This document shows, piece after piece, positions 1-11,330 of a stretch of DNA of 64,000 bases (its first letter is position 1; every line of letters starts with the position of its first letter). Where the stretch lies: NCBI GenBank assembly GCA_037976565.1, contig CP137667.1, forward strand, positions 30,370,459 through 30,434,458, written 5' to 3'. Below the pieces are notes generated by a model. The model was not told the origin of the DNA, made no database searches, and was given only the letters and a program-made list of their open reading frames with translations. The stretch is from Mesocentrotus franciscanus (Eukaryota > Echinodermata > Echinoidea > Camarodonta > Strongylocentrotidae). Made by a program: the position numbers and the translations under genes.

Positions 1-200
1 CAGAGCTCAAAATGATAAATTAAAAAATAGTGACTACACAACATATATATATATACACAACATAATATTTAATAGTATAAGAATCTCAACATTACCATTT
101 GAGTAAAGTGGATGGAACCATTAACTGAAATGTAAGATTCTATGAATGCTGTATCTATACGATAAGGCCAGGCTAAAATTAAGAAACCAAATTACATTCC

Positions 201-1325
201 AAAAAGTAGCCCCCATCATCATGAAAAGAACCCCCATGAGAAACCTGAAGGGGACTCTTTTTTGTAAATTAAAAAAAAAGAGCCCCCTTGGAAAAAAAAA
301 TCATTTGAAGGTTGAATGTCCATATAAACCGAACACAAAAAGTAACTATGCCCCGAAACAATTGCTCATAATTTCATAACCTAGAATCGTTTCAAGATTT
401 CGTCTTGCAAAAATATTTCTATGGTAGTTAGGAAAACGATAAGAGGTTATCATCAATCCATGTTTGAGTAAGCACACATTAAAGAATTGTTATTTTCATA
501 TTTAAAAATTCACAAAAGTAATATTATCATTGCAGTTTACCTAGTATTAAAACATTTCAAAATGCACTGTTTTACAATTGCAAATAATGCATTTAACCAC
601 ATGTGCCATTTAAAAGTAGAAATGGATGGAATATCAAACAGTATTGTTTCATAAACCATAATCAATGCCCGGCCCCCCCCCCACTCAGGGGTTGGAGGGA
701 CTGCATTCGTGTTCCCAAAATCTCCGGTAAAGGGGTACTTTTCACGCAAAAAATTCCGGCCCGTAATACACAAAAATCCAGCTTGTATACTTTACACACC
801 GGGTTTAGGGGGGTGCTTTCAAAGGGACGGAACATGCATATGCATACCCTAAATACCAAGAACACTGAGTGGGGAGGGCGGGGGGCTGGAATCAATGCAT
901 TCAGTCATGTGCTGTTTCACAACAATGTACAGGCACGCACAATATCTTGTGACTTTTTAATTGGGCCATTTTGTCTTTAATCTGTGCTCATTCAGCCATA
1001 CAGTGATGAATATCTCTGATTTTCACACAAAATGTACATAGCAACTGTACCAATATTGTGGTAAGATGACATCGTGATACATTTTAAGGGTTTGAAATTA
1101 TGAGCAGTTCTTTAGGGGGGTAGTTAGTCGTTACTTTTTGTGTTCCGTTTACATGTATGTGTAAATGTAGTGTTACCACCTTCAAACAGATTGGCTTATT
1201 TAAATCATTTTTCTTTTAGGCAAATTTCAATACAAAAACAAGAAAATGCAAAACAAATATCTGATATATTTTCACTATTTTACTCCTTTTTTGAGGGGGG
1301 GGGGGGGTAAATGCGCTACTTTTAC
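201..1325. mobile_element. Foldback-type TIR element, non-autonomous
   Basis: The two ends are long imperfect inverted repeats. The left arm (about 201-390) starts AAAAAGTAGCCCCC and contains ACACAAAAAGTAAC and GCTCATAATTTCA. The right arm (about 1090-1325) carries the reverse complements of the same blocks in the reverse order, ending GCTACTTTTA. Arms are roughly 185-235 bp. No transposase-like reading frame lies between them; short frames here are spurious. A smaller GC-tailed element sits in the middle (669-889). No clear target duplication was found, so the outer edges are approximate. Confidence 0.6.
669..889. mobile_element. 221-bp hAT-like MITE nested in the foldback element
   Basis: Terminal inverted repeats are CCGGCCCCCCCCCCACTCAG on the left and its near reverse complement (CTGAGTGGGGAGGGC...GGGGCTGG) on the right. 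The element is flanked by an exact AATCAATGC at 660-668 and 890-898. A duplication of 8-9 bp and the absence of coding capacity fit a non-autonomous hAT-type element. Superfamily is inferred from the duplication length only. Confidence 0.7.
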
Positions 1326-1379
1326 AAGTATAGACAGCATCAAATCACCTAAAAACAAGTTAACGCAAAGCGTAGCATT

Positions 1380-2006
1380 CCCTTGCAGGGTACAAATGGC
1401 CTATGTACGTCAGAACAAGTTACCTCCATTAGACTATACTATTATATTAGTAGGCAAGGAAGTTATCCACATTTTAACATATATAATTAGGTATTTTCAC
1501 ATATTTAATGAGCTATGACCTTTGAGCTACATACTCCGAAATCGAACTTAGGCTGTATTTTGATACCATGTACCTTCATATCAAATTTGATTAAAATCCA
1601 TCAAACATTACTAAAGTTATCGAACTGAAACCAGAATTGCATATTAAATGAGCCATGACCTTTGACCTACATACTCTGAAATCGAAATTAGGCTGTATTT
1701 CGATACCATGTACCTTCATATCAAATTTGATTAAAATCCATCAAACATTACTAAAGTTATCGAATGGAAACCAGATTCGCATATTTAATGAGCTATGACC
1801 TTTGACCTTTGACCTACATACTCCGAAATCAAACTTAGGCTGTGTTTTGATACCATGAACCTTCATATCAAATTTCATTAAAATCCGTCAAACATTACTA
1901 AAGTTATCGATCAGAAACCAGATATGTTACGAACGGAAGGAAGTACGGAAGTACGGAAGGCAGCGTTACTATATCCTCTCCGACTTCGTCGGCGAGGGGA
2001 TAATAA
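1380..2006 (+). mobile_element. Helitron/helentron-like non-autonomous element with central tandem repeats, copy 1
   Basis: About 627 bp sharing its start (CAGGGTACAAATGGCCTAT), tandem core and end with a second copy at 24442-25066. The core is 3-4 imperfect repeats of about 125 bp containing ATGACCTTTGACCT and AAATTTGATTAAAATCC. The 3' end is a GGACGGAAGG-type run followed by a hairpin (CCTCTCCGACTTCGTCGGCGAGG) and GGGATAATAA. Central minisatellite plus terminal hairpin without TIRs is the layout of helentron-associated elements, but no Rep/helicase is present, so the class is inference. Confidence 0.55.
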
Positions 2007-2049
2007 GAATGGATTTATTATTGTACATGTATTAGGTGCACTTGATCTT

Positions 2050-2321
2050 GAAGCATCATGATGTAGTGGTTATGACTCTTGTCTTTCAATCATAAGGTCG
2101 TGAGTTCGAATCCCACTGAAGGACGTTAATTTCCTTCAGCGAGAAATTCATCCACATTTTGCTGCACTCCACCCAGGTGAAGTAAATAGGAACCTGGTAG
2201 GAATTTATTCCTTGAAATGCAGGGCGCGTGACAGCTGCTCTGCTAAGGCCATGCAAGGTAATTATGCTGCATTATTGTAGAGCGCTTACAGACTTCCGAT
2301 ATATATAATTATTATTATAAT
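2050..2321 (+). mobile_element. tRNA-derived SINE, plus orientation
   Basis: The head resembles a tRNA gene: a decayed A box near TAGTGGTTATG (2064-2074) and a B box GAGTTCGAATCC (2102-2113). The body, CCACCCAGGTGAAGTAAAT...CCTGGTAGGAATTTATTCC..., and the tail, TTATTGTAGAGCGCTTA, recur in the copy at 17166-17450 and, in reverse, at 26283-26575. It ends in an ATTATTATT tract. Confidence 0.8.
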
Positions 2322-2830
2322 TCTGTTTAGGATAGCATTCACCAACTTCTTTTGTTTTGTTTTTCCAATCCACCATTGTGTCAACTCTCAAGTACGTCCT
2401 ATCAACACCTTATATCGCTCACACAAAGCGCGCAAAAGGCCACCCTTTTGCGAGTTACTGCATGAGAAGCAACACAATACTCCCTTTCCCCCCAAAAAGC
2501 TTACTTAAACACATCCAGTTAGTTTCCATCACAAACCAAAATACCTTTTCTGAGGCAAACCTTTAAAAGTGCAATATTTCGAAGAACATCACATTTTCAA
2601 TCCAAGCCATGTGAATTCTGTATCATACACTGTACATGAAAGACCCCCTTAATAATGGTGTTCCTTTGTCTGATAAGACTATTATATATTTACGTTTAAA
2701 ATATTACACACATTGAACAAATTTATTGACTGTTACTAAAATATCATAACTCCTTAAACTCATCTCCACTGTTACATGTGTACACAAACTTATCATGGCA
2801 TGGATATGGAGTAATAACACACATACATAC

Positions 2831-2998
2831 CTGTAAGGTTGAAGCCTTTGCTTTCATTGTAGAATACAACTCCTTTTGGAAGTCCTTTCCACTTATTCTC
2901 AGCTCATTCAGGTTAGGCATTGAACACACAGCATCTACTAGGTGATGTGTAGAGGCTGATGTTGGACACCTGACATCAGCAAGGACGACAGTTTTGAC
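2831..2998 (-). CDS. LRR exon of an NLR-like receptor (exon unit A)
   Basis: A 168-bp open exon on the minus strand, 56 codons, bounded by a CATGTAG acceptor at 2999-3005 and a CAG|GTATGT donor at 2830/2831. It encodes two ribonuclease-inhibitor-like LRR half units: VKTVVLADVRCPT, then HHLVDAVCSMPNLNELRISG followed by a helix ending in KASTLQ. Length is a multiple of three, so exons of this kind can be added or lost without breaking frame. Four more such exons lie on the same strand. Similarity to LRR tails of echinoderm NACHT/NLR proteins is by pattern recognition; the NACHT and death-fold exons are not in the window. It could also be a pseudo-exon in a decayed duplicate. Confidence 0.7.
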
Positions 2999-3407
2999 CT
3001 ACATGTATACAAACAGTGATTCATACAAGTACATTACCAGAGTTCATGTTTGTATTGAATGACTGCAAATATAACTGGGTGCTGTGATATACATGTATGT
3101 GTATGGCTATGCTCAGGTGAAATATGCTCTGGGCTTAATTATTTAGTCAAATATATAGGATTTGGATAAGGGCTGCAAAAAGGTTTGAGCTTGGATTTAG
3201 TAAAAGGTATACCTTTTGGAGCAGAGTTAAGGTTAAGAATTTGGTTAGTGCAGGATAGTAAGCACAGACAAATTGTTGACGAAGCACGTTCCAAACAACA
3301 AGAGGACTGACAATTACAGCCATAGTGCATTTACTTACTACATACTACATTGTGATGCATTCAAGGAATATATCCTACTAAGAACCCACTTACTGTACTA
3401 ACCCTAG

Positions 3408-3475
3408 GTCAGATATTGCAAATGTAGATTAATGTCTTGCCAAACAAAATTAGTGCTATGTACAGCAAGGATTTG
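3408..3475 (-). mobile_element. SINE body relic, minus orientation
   Basis: Matches the internal SINE segment (GCAAATGTAGATTAATGTCTTGCC) seen complete at 26440-26490 in the same orientation. The tRNA head has been lost here but is retained in blocks B and C, so the insertion predates the block duplications. Confidence 0.6.
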
Positions 3476-4150
3476 TTGTATTTTTTGGGAATTAAACAAA
3501 GGACATATCAATTTGACGATTATTTAGATACATTTTTGACATTGCCTAAATGCTATACAGTGCGTATAAAAAAGTGTACCCAACTTTGGTAGCTCCTAAT
3601 TAAAAATTAATAACCAATAGGACAAATGATGCCCTATTCATTATATTTCTGTCACTGGTGGCAGAGCACCAGTGTTTATAAAAAGTGTTGGCAGAATTGC
3701 CTTATACCAAGTTTGGGCTGATGGGACAAATGTGTGTCAGGCCTATGTACATGTGCTTCTTTGGTCTTAATCCTTAAAAAAGTTAAATTTTGCCTCATGA
3801 TTTGGTGCTTCACTGTTTAAAATGATTGTATCTAGGCTTTCACAGAATGTTGTTTCAATCCATAGGATAACCTTTTTATTATTTCGGAAAGCCTACTAAC
3901 TTCTTGTCTCATGATATGTAAGTTCTCTCTGCTCACTTGTCCGCTACACCAGTTCACATGCGTAAGGAGCATAAAGTGTTTATCTTGAATACTGGTTTTG
4001 CAACCTTTGAAAACTCAAAAGGTTACAAAACCAAATGCAAGAAAGAACACATAGGATGATAAGTATCTAAGAAATTGAAAGTAGGCTTTCATAAAAAAGA
4101 TGACGTCAGAAAATAGACTTTAACCATTTTGTATTATTCAATGAGAAGGG

Positions 4151-6970
4151 CCCCTTACCAAACAGGAATTCAAAATAACTCTTCTGAATATATTCGCTTA
4201 ATATTCAGAATACAAAATAAGTGGTATTTTAGTGGTTGAATGTATTCCTCCAATTTGAATACTAAAAATATTATTGTCACAACCACTAAATCAATATAAG
4301 TATTCAAATTGTTGTGGTTCGAATACTAAAATGTGTTTAAAGGATTTTAGTCTTTGATTATTAGTATGCTGAATAAATAAACATTTTCCATGAAAATGCT
4401 AGTATTCAAAACCAGTTGGTTAATGGTTCGAATACTAAAATCTTTTTTTAAAAGTACAAGTGAGATACAGGGTCATTGTTTTAGTTCATGCTCTGCAAGA
4501 CCGCGACACCGACATAAGCTCTCTGCTGCCGAATTAAACAGGCACTTCACTGACAGAAGATTCCAGTCTTAATACCGGTATTTATCTTATTTTTATTTGT
4601 TTACCTGTAATGAAAGGTCCAGTTCCAGAATGAAAGAAAAACAAAACAAGCAAACATTGCAGAGCCTGGATAGTTTATTATAAAATTCATATCCTAAGTG
4701 TAAAGTTAATGTCATCTTGACATTTTGTTTTACTATTGTAATAATTCAATCACTTAAAAGAACATTGAGAAAACATTAAAAAAACAAAATTTTTAAATAA
4801 AAAACATTAGAAAAAACATTCATTTTTTTCTTTCTTTCTTGAAATCTCGAAATCGGAGGAGGAATCTCATCCCTGCACAGTTGTTGACATACCGTTACTA
4901 ATTAATTCAATTGTCATGGTATGACCTCAAGTGCTAGAATTTGAACATTTTGTAGAAATTTGTTTGTTGCAAGTCAGTTGTTTCATGTGTATTTAGAATT
5001 TTCTGTCAAGGTTTAATGTATACCCACATAGATATTTAGTATTTTAAAATCTTAACTCATTCGCGACAATAGACCACTTGTGTAGTTTGCTGTGCTTACA
5101 AGAAAACTTGAACGTCAGTTGACCTCAGAGTTCGTCTGCAGAAAAATATTAGCCAATAAGAGCACTCTTTACTGATGCACCTACCCTGAGTTATGAATTT
5201 TAGAAGACCCATTATTGGTTGTTTTGGGAAATCGATAACAGCTATCGCGATACTCTTTTTTCAAATTCGATCGAGGTTGTATAGATACCCAATCCGTCCA
5301 AATTTTCTCTTTTATTCCGTGTTTTTAAAAAAGTATTTCTGATCGCTGTCTCTATTTTCTTTCACTTTGTCTCTGAAACTTTGTGATTTTTTTCATCCTC
5401 GTGGACGTTTCTTGCGTATTTATAATTATTACCTAGAATTCTGGTGAGTTTTGTGCGATATGAGCAAGTTCATCACAAACGCTAGTGTTTGCGTGTGCTG
5501 TGAATGGATTGAGTGCACTGCAGTGATTTTGTAGATTGTAACTTCGAAGTTCGGGAGCTGTGCTTTCTCTGCTCTTCTCCTTTACTTTCAACTGTCTTTT
5601 GAGCCTTTGGAACACTAAAGTGTCTGTTTATGTGGAATTTCTAGCCCTTATATATTATATTTTTACGAGCATTTGGTGTGCATTTGGTCATTTTTGTCGA
5701 GTGGTGTAATGAGTGATTGAGCCGACTACTTCTCCGTCCGTGTGTGAGACTTTGCATTTCTTCCCCCGGTCATTTTCCTGTCAATCAAAATGTTACCATC
5801 GACATCGACAATGACAAGGTTGTATCATGTAGTCGAAAAGCGGAAGTCTTTCGCTATATAAATAGACTACCTTTTATATTGTTTACTTTTGAATTTGACT
5901 TATTGGAATATTTCACAGCTAGATTTTAGCACGGATTGATTAAAAGCTCATTTAAATGACATATCTTGATTCCATTCTTTTTGTTTATAGCTGTCTGGTC
6001 TCTCTTATTCACAGTAGAAAAAAGGAAGAAGTAAATTGGGACGTTGACCGCTGAACATGTATGATCATTCAACTCCTAATCAGTTTCTTACCAAAAATTA
6101 TTTATGTTAATTAGCCTGCTTCTTTGCAAATTATTAAGTCAAGTTTAATCTTAACATGCTTGTAATTGACGCAGGCTAAAATGAGCTAAGTAATAGTTAG
6201 ACCTATCAAGTAAAATTGCAAATTTTGACCCCAGTTTGTTCTCAGAAATCACTATTAAAACTACTATACAGCACCCACTGAAATATGAGTTAACATCTAT
6301 CATGAACAGGCTAGAAACTCCTGGTATATGTCCATCCTACAGTACTTCCGGTGAAACAGTCAACATCAATTTAAAAAATACAGCAGAAATATAGTTGACT
6401 GTTGGTTGATTGCAATTTGTACGTCGAGGTGAATATTATTGTGGTAAACTTCTGCAGCATTGTGGGTATTTTTTTGTTGGTCAGAATAGTAATTCCAGCA
6501 TCATGTAAGTATCTTATATTTCAGCTGATAAGTGGTCAGAATCCTAATTTGTAGCTAGTATTCATCTTCTAATTTACATACTAGTAGTTTGAATACTTGT
6601 TTGTCTTCCTCATTTAAATAATTTGGCCTATAGGAATACATAGCGCTAGCTCAGTAATACTAACAAGTGGTTCGAATAAAATCATATATATTTCAGCTGA
6701 CAGCAATACTTAATATGTGGTTTGATTACTAATTTGTAGCTAGTATTTGTCTTCTAATTTGCATACCAGTGATTCAAATACTTGTTTGTATTCCTCATTT
6801 AATTATTTCGGCTTATAGGAATACATATACACATGTCTCAAGAATACTAACAAGTGGTTTGAATACAATCATGTGTATTCAAACCACTAATTTTCATATA
6901 GAATAAGTGGTTGGTTGTAATCAGATACAATTCTTTGAATACAATAGGAATACACTCACATTTGGTAATG
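4151..6970. mobile_element. 2.8-kb TIR element inserted in block A
   Basis: Block B has the uninterrupted site (GAGAAGGGTTACATC at about 12485-12499), so the insertion edges are well defined. Ends are CCCCTTACCAAA and TTTGGTAATG followed by GGG, which read as near-perfect inverted repeats. A GGG target duplication (4148-4150 and 6971-6973) is possible but ambiguous. About 400 bp inside each end are AT-rich subterminal repeats of the GTGGTTCGAATACTAAAA type in both orientations. The centre (5040-5930) is less AT-rich and looks like a captured 5' gene region; an ATG in good context sits at 5790. No transposase was recognised. A 3-bp duplication with subterminal repeats would suggest a CACTA-like element. 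Confidence 0.65.
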
Positions 6971-7710
6971 GGGTTACATCAAACAAGAGATGCAAATGAA
7001 GTCCAGATTGTGATCATCATAACGAAGAGAATATCATAGATTTTGCTTGTATTCAGCATGTGTCTGTATTTGAACTGATATCAACACCCTTTCTTTTCAA
7101 CTGCCTAATAGTCAATGTAAATAAGTGAGCAATTGTGTCTGGAATGAGATAACACGAACATAATGGCTTTTGATCCACATTCACTGATTCAGCCCAAACT
7201 TGGTACAAGAGGTTTTTGACAATACTTTTTGAAAAGCCTGCTACTCAGTCTTCTGTCACAGCACAATTATGAATATGGTATTCTTAGACAGGGTATAAAT
7301 TACCCTTTACCATGATATATGATTCAAGGTCACACAGGTTATGACTTTATGATTAGAAGTTACTTAAGTTGGGTACACTTTTATTATAGTGCTGTATAAT
7401 ACATTCATGACTTAAAGTAAGCATTATACATGAATGTACATGTACAGTGTACATGTAGCTGTGCTTAAATAATTACACTGTGATCTAGATCTCTATCCTT
7501 GTTTAGTGAGTATTGAATCTGAAGTATCCTTGATATTGCTTTCAGACCCATCTTGACATATTACCAACCTTATGAATTGCTTTAAACTTAAAAATATAAA
7601 AATTACAAAGAAAAATATTTGTATCTACTAGTCCTTAGAGTACTTCAGTGATCTGTTGATACTAAATTTCTATTTCTGCATAAGTAGCAACACAACAGCC
7701 AAAAAAATAC

Positions 7711-7825
7711 ACGGGGGCGGCGGGCGATTTCGCCCCGGAAACACCATAAACAGCCCCCGAAATAGGCCAGAAATCCGATTACGGGGGCGACTTCAAAAAA
7801 TGAAATGATCTAAAATCGCCCCCGT
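7711..7825. mobile_element. Short MITE with ACGGGGGCG termini
   Basis: A 115-bp palindromic stretch. The left end is ACGGGGGCGGCGGGCGATTT and the right end AAATCGCCCCCGT; an internal ACGGGGGCGACTT repeats the motif. Target duplication is uncertain (TA at best). It lies at the downstream edge of block A. Confidence 0.5.
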
Positions 7826-8042
7826 AAGCGGCCGCTCTCTGTGCTAGCTTCGTATTCATTGTGTGCATCTTGTTCAGCGCCCACGGCGCGCACGTGTGCG
7901 CTGAATCTCCGTGTAAAATTGTTTACACACAAATTCGGTCGTAAAAAACTTGATCCATAGAGTTCATACCTTACCATGTCGCACCGTTCTCGCACGTACG
8001 CGAAAACACGTAAATTTTCGCAGTTGCGAGACGGAGCGTAGG

Positions 8043-9179
8043 CATACCTGCCAACCTGAGACAAGAGAAATTAGGAGTAAATTTTTCTGGATGGACTACG
8101 AGGTCGCGAACCACCGAAGGATTGGGGTAGTAGCCCGTAGATTGGGGTACACAGGACTTTAGGGTCTATTTTTTTTTCTCTCCATTTTAATGGTGCAAAT
8201 GGGCCTTTTCCTTCAACCTTTTCGCCCCACACATAAACAATTTTTGAAATATCAAAATGTGAACACTCACAAAACTACATGTTTCACTACCCACCTCAGT
8301 TAGGAGCCCTATTTTGCAAAGGTAGAAAGATTCAGAATTACTGGCTACTGGAACCAACCAATCCAGCTGATGTACAACTTTTGGCCTTCTTCAGTAGCTG
8401 AAAGCTTTATGTTTCTTCGAGTTCATGTGTTTCTGAATGTCATTCATTCCCCCATGGTTGATACTGAAGTCGGCCGAACACACAATGCAAAATGCGTGTT
8501 GAAGTCCGAGTGCTGATTCTGCAACTGGAAATTGTTTCCCGTATTCTTTCTTATACTTCTGATTATGAACAGCACGAGTCTTACCCATTTTGTCCTTCAA
8601 ACATGGAGAAATCAACGAAGAAGAAGAATATAGTAGTAGTAATCCAAAATAAATCTGAGGAAGTCCGGTAAATAACAAGCTTCCACGATCGCAGTCATCG
8701 CACAAGCATTGAAGAAAACACGCCAATGTATACAGTGTTTATGCAAGGTGTATCAACTGCACATGTAATATAAATACACGTGGGCTATACGCATGCAGTT
8801 ACTATGCAACAACGCTGCATGTAGTGTATGTATTAGTACAACGTCCGCACACACTTTATCGATATAGCTTGCGACGTGCTTCCATGTACTAGTACATGCA
8901 GTACATGGATAATGACTGCAGTACATGGATAATGACTGCGGAACTAACGATCACGTTCGGGCTGCGCTGTGTACATCTTCTATGAGCGCGAGCGCGGATG
9001 TCGGCGTGATCAGCAGTTATCAGTGCTGTGTTATGCTTTAGTCTTATGCAACAGTCGTTTGTTTTAAAAATATTTTAAAATTAAAACAAATCGGAGTTTT
9101 GAGGCATGCACTCGGAATTCGGAGTTGGTATGAAAAATGCGGAGGAACTCCGCCTAAATCGGGGTGGTTGGCAGGTATG
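8043..9179. mobile_element. TIR transposon with 6-bp target duplication, copy 1 (carries a BED finger)
   Basis: Ends are CATACCTGCCAACC and its exact reverse complement GGTTGGCAGGTATG, flanked by CGTAGG at 8037-8042 and 9180-9185. Subterminal DNA at the right end is rich in CGGAA/CGGAG, as in the two related elements at 22186-23078 and 55160-56287. It contains a short minus-strand BED-type zinc finger frame. A 21-bp direct duplication (CAGTACATGGATAATGACTG unit) lies around 8897-8939. 1137 bp in total, clearly internally deleted if derived from an autonomous transposon. Confidence 0.8.
8391..8588 (-). pseudogene. BED-type zinc finger fragment of a transposase
   Basis: A 65-codon frame starting MGKTRAVHNQKYKKEYGKQF and containing the pattern FCIVC, then FSINHGGMNDIQKH, then SKKHK. 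This C-x2-C...H-x4-H spacing with the HGG..D...H core is the BED finger common at the N terminus of hAT-like transposases. The frame stops shortly after the finger, so the catalytic part is missing. The next upstream in-frame sequence lacks similarity, supporting the chosen ATG. It is inside the TIR element 8043-9179 and probably marks the lineage of the autonomous parent, or a captured finger. Confidence 0.6.
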
Positions 9180-9254
9180 CGTAGGGACCGAGTTTTTGGC
9201 GGTCGATTTTGTTTTGATGGCTCATTAGCTGAACCTAGACCATTCACTAAACCG

Positions 9255-9720
9255 TAGCGAAACATCGAGAAAATGCAATCTATTTCCATCTTGATTGCCG
9301 TGATTTTTATATAGTTTTCGTGAATAGAGGTATGAAATCAAAGCTTATTTTATGATTATTCTGGCCATCCTTACTGAATTTTGATAATCATATTTTAAAG
9401 TAAAGTATTCACAAGAAAATCAGAGAAAATCATCGTGACTGACAGTTCAGTTTCAGTCCACACATGTACAGTACAGTGCAGTGTAGTGCCACTGCACTGC
9501 AGCTGCTGTCAGAACTGTGACTGTGTGAGCTAGAGTCGAAGAGACTCAACAACACTTTGAAATTGCTATCTGTTTGCATCATTATTGCCGCGATTTCAAT
9601 ATAGTTTCGTGAATAGAGGTATGAAACCTAAGCTTAGATTGTGATTAATCTGGCCATAGTTGTATACTGAATTTCGATACTCATTTTTCAAAGTAAAGTT
9701 TTCACAAGAAAATCAGACAG
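9255..9720. repeat. Imperfect tandem duplication, about 280-bp period
   Basis: The segment GAATAGAGGTATGAAA...TCTGGCCAT...AAAGTAAAGT.TTCACAAGAAAATCAGA at about 9290-9423 recurs at about 9580-9716. No coding signal. Confidence 0.65.
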
Positions 9721-9929
9721 TCGTTTAAAAACAGAGACATATTTTTAAAATTATAGTAATACTTTTACTATGATACAGTTCTTGCATCAAATCAATGCAT
9801 TGAAACAGCTTTCTTTTTGAATGCGTAATTAATGGGTAAATATGAAGCAGGAAGCCTTAAGCCTTAAACTTAAAGATATATAAGCCAGTAAGCCTACTAA
9901 AAATAAACTCGACAAACTGTATTACTGTA

Positions 9930-10084
9930 GGGTCTATACTTTTATGAATTAATGAAAAAGTAGCCCCGAAAAAAAGCCCCGAAATGGAAAAAAGAGCCCC
10001 CGAAAGTTGAAAAAGTAGCCCCCGAAAATTTCCCAAAAATTGGATATGGAGCCCCCGAAATGAAAAAATTAATTTTTTCCCTGC
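9930..10084. repeat. GCCCCCGAAA-rich low-complexity repeat
   Basis: Seven or so irregularly spaced copies of GCCCC(C)GAAA in about 100 bp, with AAAAAGTAGCCCC units resembling the foldback element ends at 201-215. It abuts the left edge of block B. Probably a MITE remnant. Confidence 0.45.
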
Positions 10085-10450
10085 AACACAACACTCCCTT
10101 TCACCCAAAAATGCTTACTTTAACACATTCGGTTTAGTTTCCATCAAAAACCAAAATACTTTTTCTGAGGCAAACCTTTCAAAGTGCAATATTTCGAAGA
10201 ACATCACATTTTCAATCCATGCCATTTGAATTCTGTATCATAAACTGTACATGAAAGACCCTCTTAATAATAAAGTTTCTTTGTCAGCTAAGACTATTAT
10301 ATATTTTCATTTAAAATATTAGACACATTGAACCAAAAAACATTGACTGTTCCTAAAATATAACTCCTTAAACTCATCTCCACTGCTACATGTGTACACA
10401 AACTCATCATGGCATGGATATGGAGTAAAAACACACATACGGGTACATAC

Positions 10451-10618
10451 CTGTAAGGTTAACGCCTTTTCTTTCATTGTAGAATAGAACTCCTCTTGGA
10501 AGTCCTTTCCACTTATACTCAGTTCATTCAGGTTTGGCATGGAACACACAGCTTCTACTAGGTGATGTGTAGAGGCTGATGTTGGACACCTGACATCACC
10601 GAGGACGACAGTTTTGAC
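10451..10618 (-). CDS. LRR exon of an NLR-like receptor (exon unit B)
   Basis: A 168-bp minus-strand exon with the same acceptor (ACATGTAG) and donor (CAG|GTATGTAC) as unit A. It differs by a few substitutions: VKTVVLGDVRCPT at the start, then HHLVEAVCSMPNLNELSISG and EEFYSTMKEKALTLQ. Reading frame and both splice sites are intact, so the exon could be used. It is 7.6 kb upstream (in transcription order) of unit A. Function inferred: one more LRR pair in the ligand-sensing tail of an NLR-like protein. Confidence 0.7.
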
Positions 10619-10650
10619 CTACATGTATACAAACAGTGATTCATACAAGT

Positions 10651-10824
10651 TTCAGTTTATTTTTTTCATTTCCAACAGAACAGTAATTTTGACAAGAAAT
10701 CAGTATACAATTCAATATTCAATAATATAATACATTTTACATGGTTTAGAATTGTGAAATAGAAAGTATACATAAATATCCAGTACAATGGTTTTTTAAT
10801 TTCTTTTTCAAGATAACCCTGTGG
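10651..10824 (-). mobile_element. Retroposon 3' tail inserted in block B
   Basis: Blocks A and B are continuous around CATACAAGT / ACATTACCAGAG except for these 174 bp. The insert begins with a T-rich stretch, so read on the minus strand it ends in an A-rich tail (AATGAAAAAAATAAACTGAA). AAGT is repeated on both sides (10647-10650, 10825-10828). Looks like a truncated LINE or SINE 3' end; the family was not recognised. Confidence 0.55.
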
Positions 10825-11165
10825 AAGTACATTACCAGAGTTCATGTTTTTATTATACATGTATGTGTATGGCTATGCTCAGGTGAAAAATGCTCTGGGC
10901 TTATTTAGTCAAATATATAGGATTTGGATACAGGCTGCAAATAAGTTTGAGCTTGGATTTAGTAAAAGGTATACCTTTTGGAGCAAATTTAAGGTTGAGA
11001 ATTTGGTTAGTGCAGGATAGTAAGCACAGAAAAATTGTTGACGAAGCATGTGCCAAACAACCAGAGGACTGACAATTACAGCCATAGTGCATTTCATCTC
11101 TACATACTACATTGTGAGGCATTCAAGGAATATATGCTACTAAGAACACACTTACCATACTAACC

Positions 11166-11330
11166 CTAGGTCAGATATGGCAAATGTAGATTAATGTCTT
11201 GCCAAACAAAATTAGTGCTATGTACAGCAAAGATTTGAACCCTAGGCCTAAACCTCATGGTCCACTGTCCAGAGACTTATCCACTGGACCCCAATACCTC
11301 AACATGAACCATGGTTGATGCCCATTATTT
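11166..11330 (-). mobile_element. SINE relic, minus orientation (block B)
   Basis: Contains the SINE body motif and, on the minus strand, a decayed tRNA head (GTCCAGTGGATAAGTCTCTGG and GGGTTCAAATC as B-box relic). The same relic is at 15845-16010 and 48330-48475, showing that the insertion was present before those blocks duplicated. Confidence 0.65.

Larger units (their letters stand above)
2430..7690. repeat. Segmental duplication block A (LRR-exon unit)
   Basis: Aligns in order with block B (10085-13239) and partly with block C (14080-16490) and the 47.8-50.4 kb block. Shared landmarks include CACATCC(A/G)GTTAGTTTCCATCA, the LRR exon, a minus-strand SINE relic, GTACCCAACTTTGGTAGCTCC and TTACATCAAACAAGAGATGC. 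The block is interrupted by a 2.8-kb insertion at 4151-6970 which block B lacks. Outside the exon (2831-2998) the rest is intron-like with no other coding signal. Confidence 0.75.

Noticed and set aside
2058..2125. Possible functional tRNA gene
   Set aside because: A and B boxes are present but the acceptor stem and anticodon arm do not fold cleanly, and the same head is attached to a SINE body in several copies.
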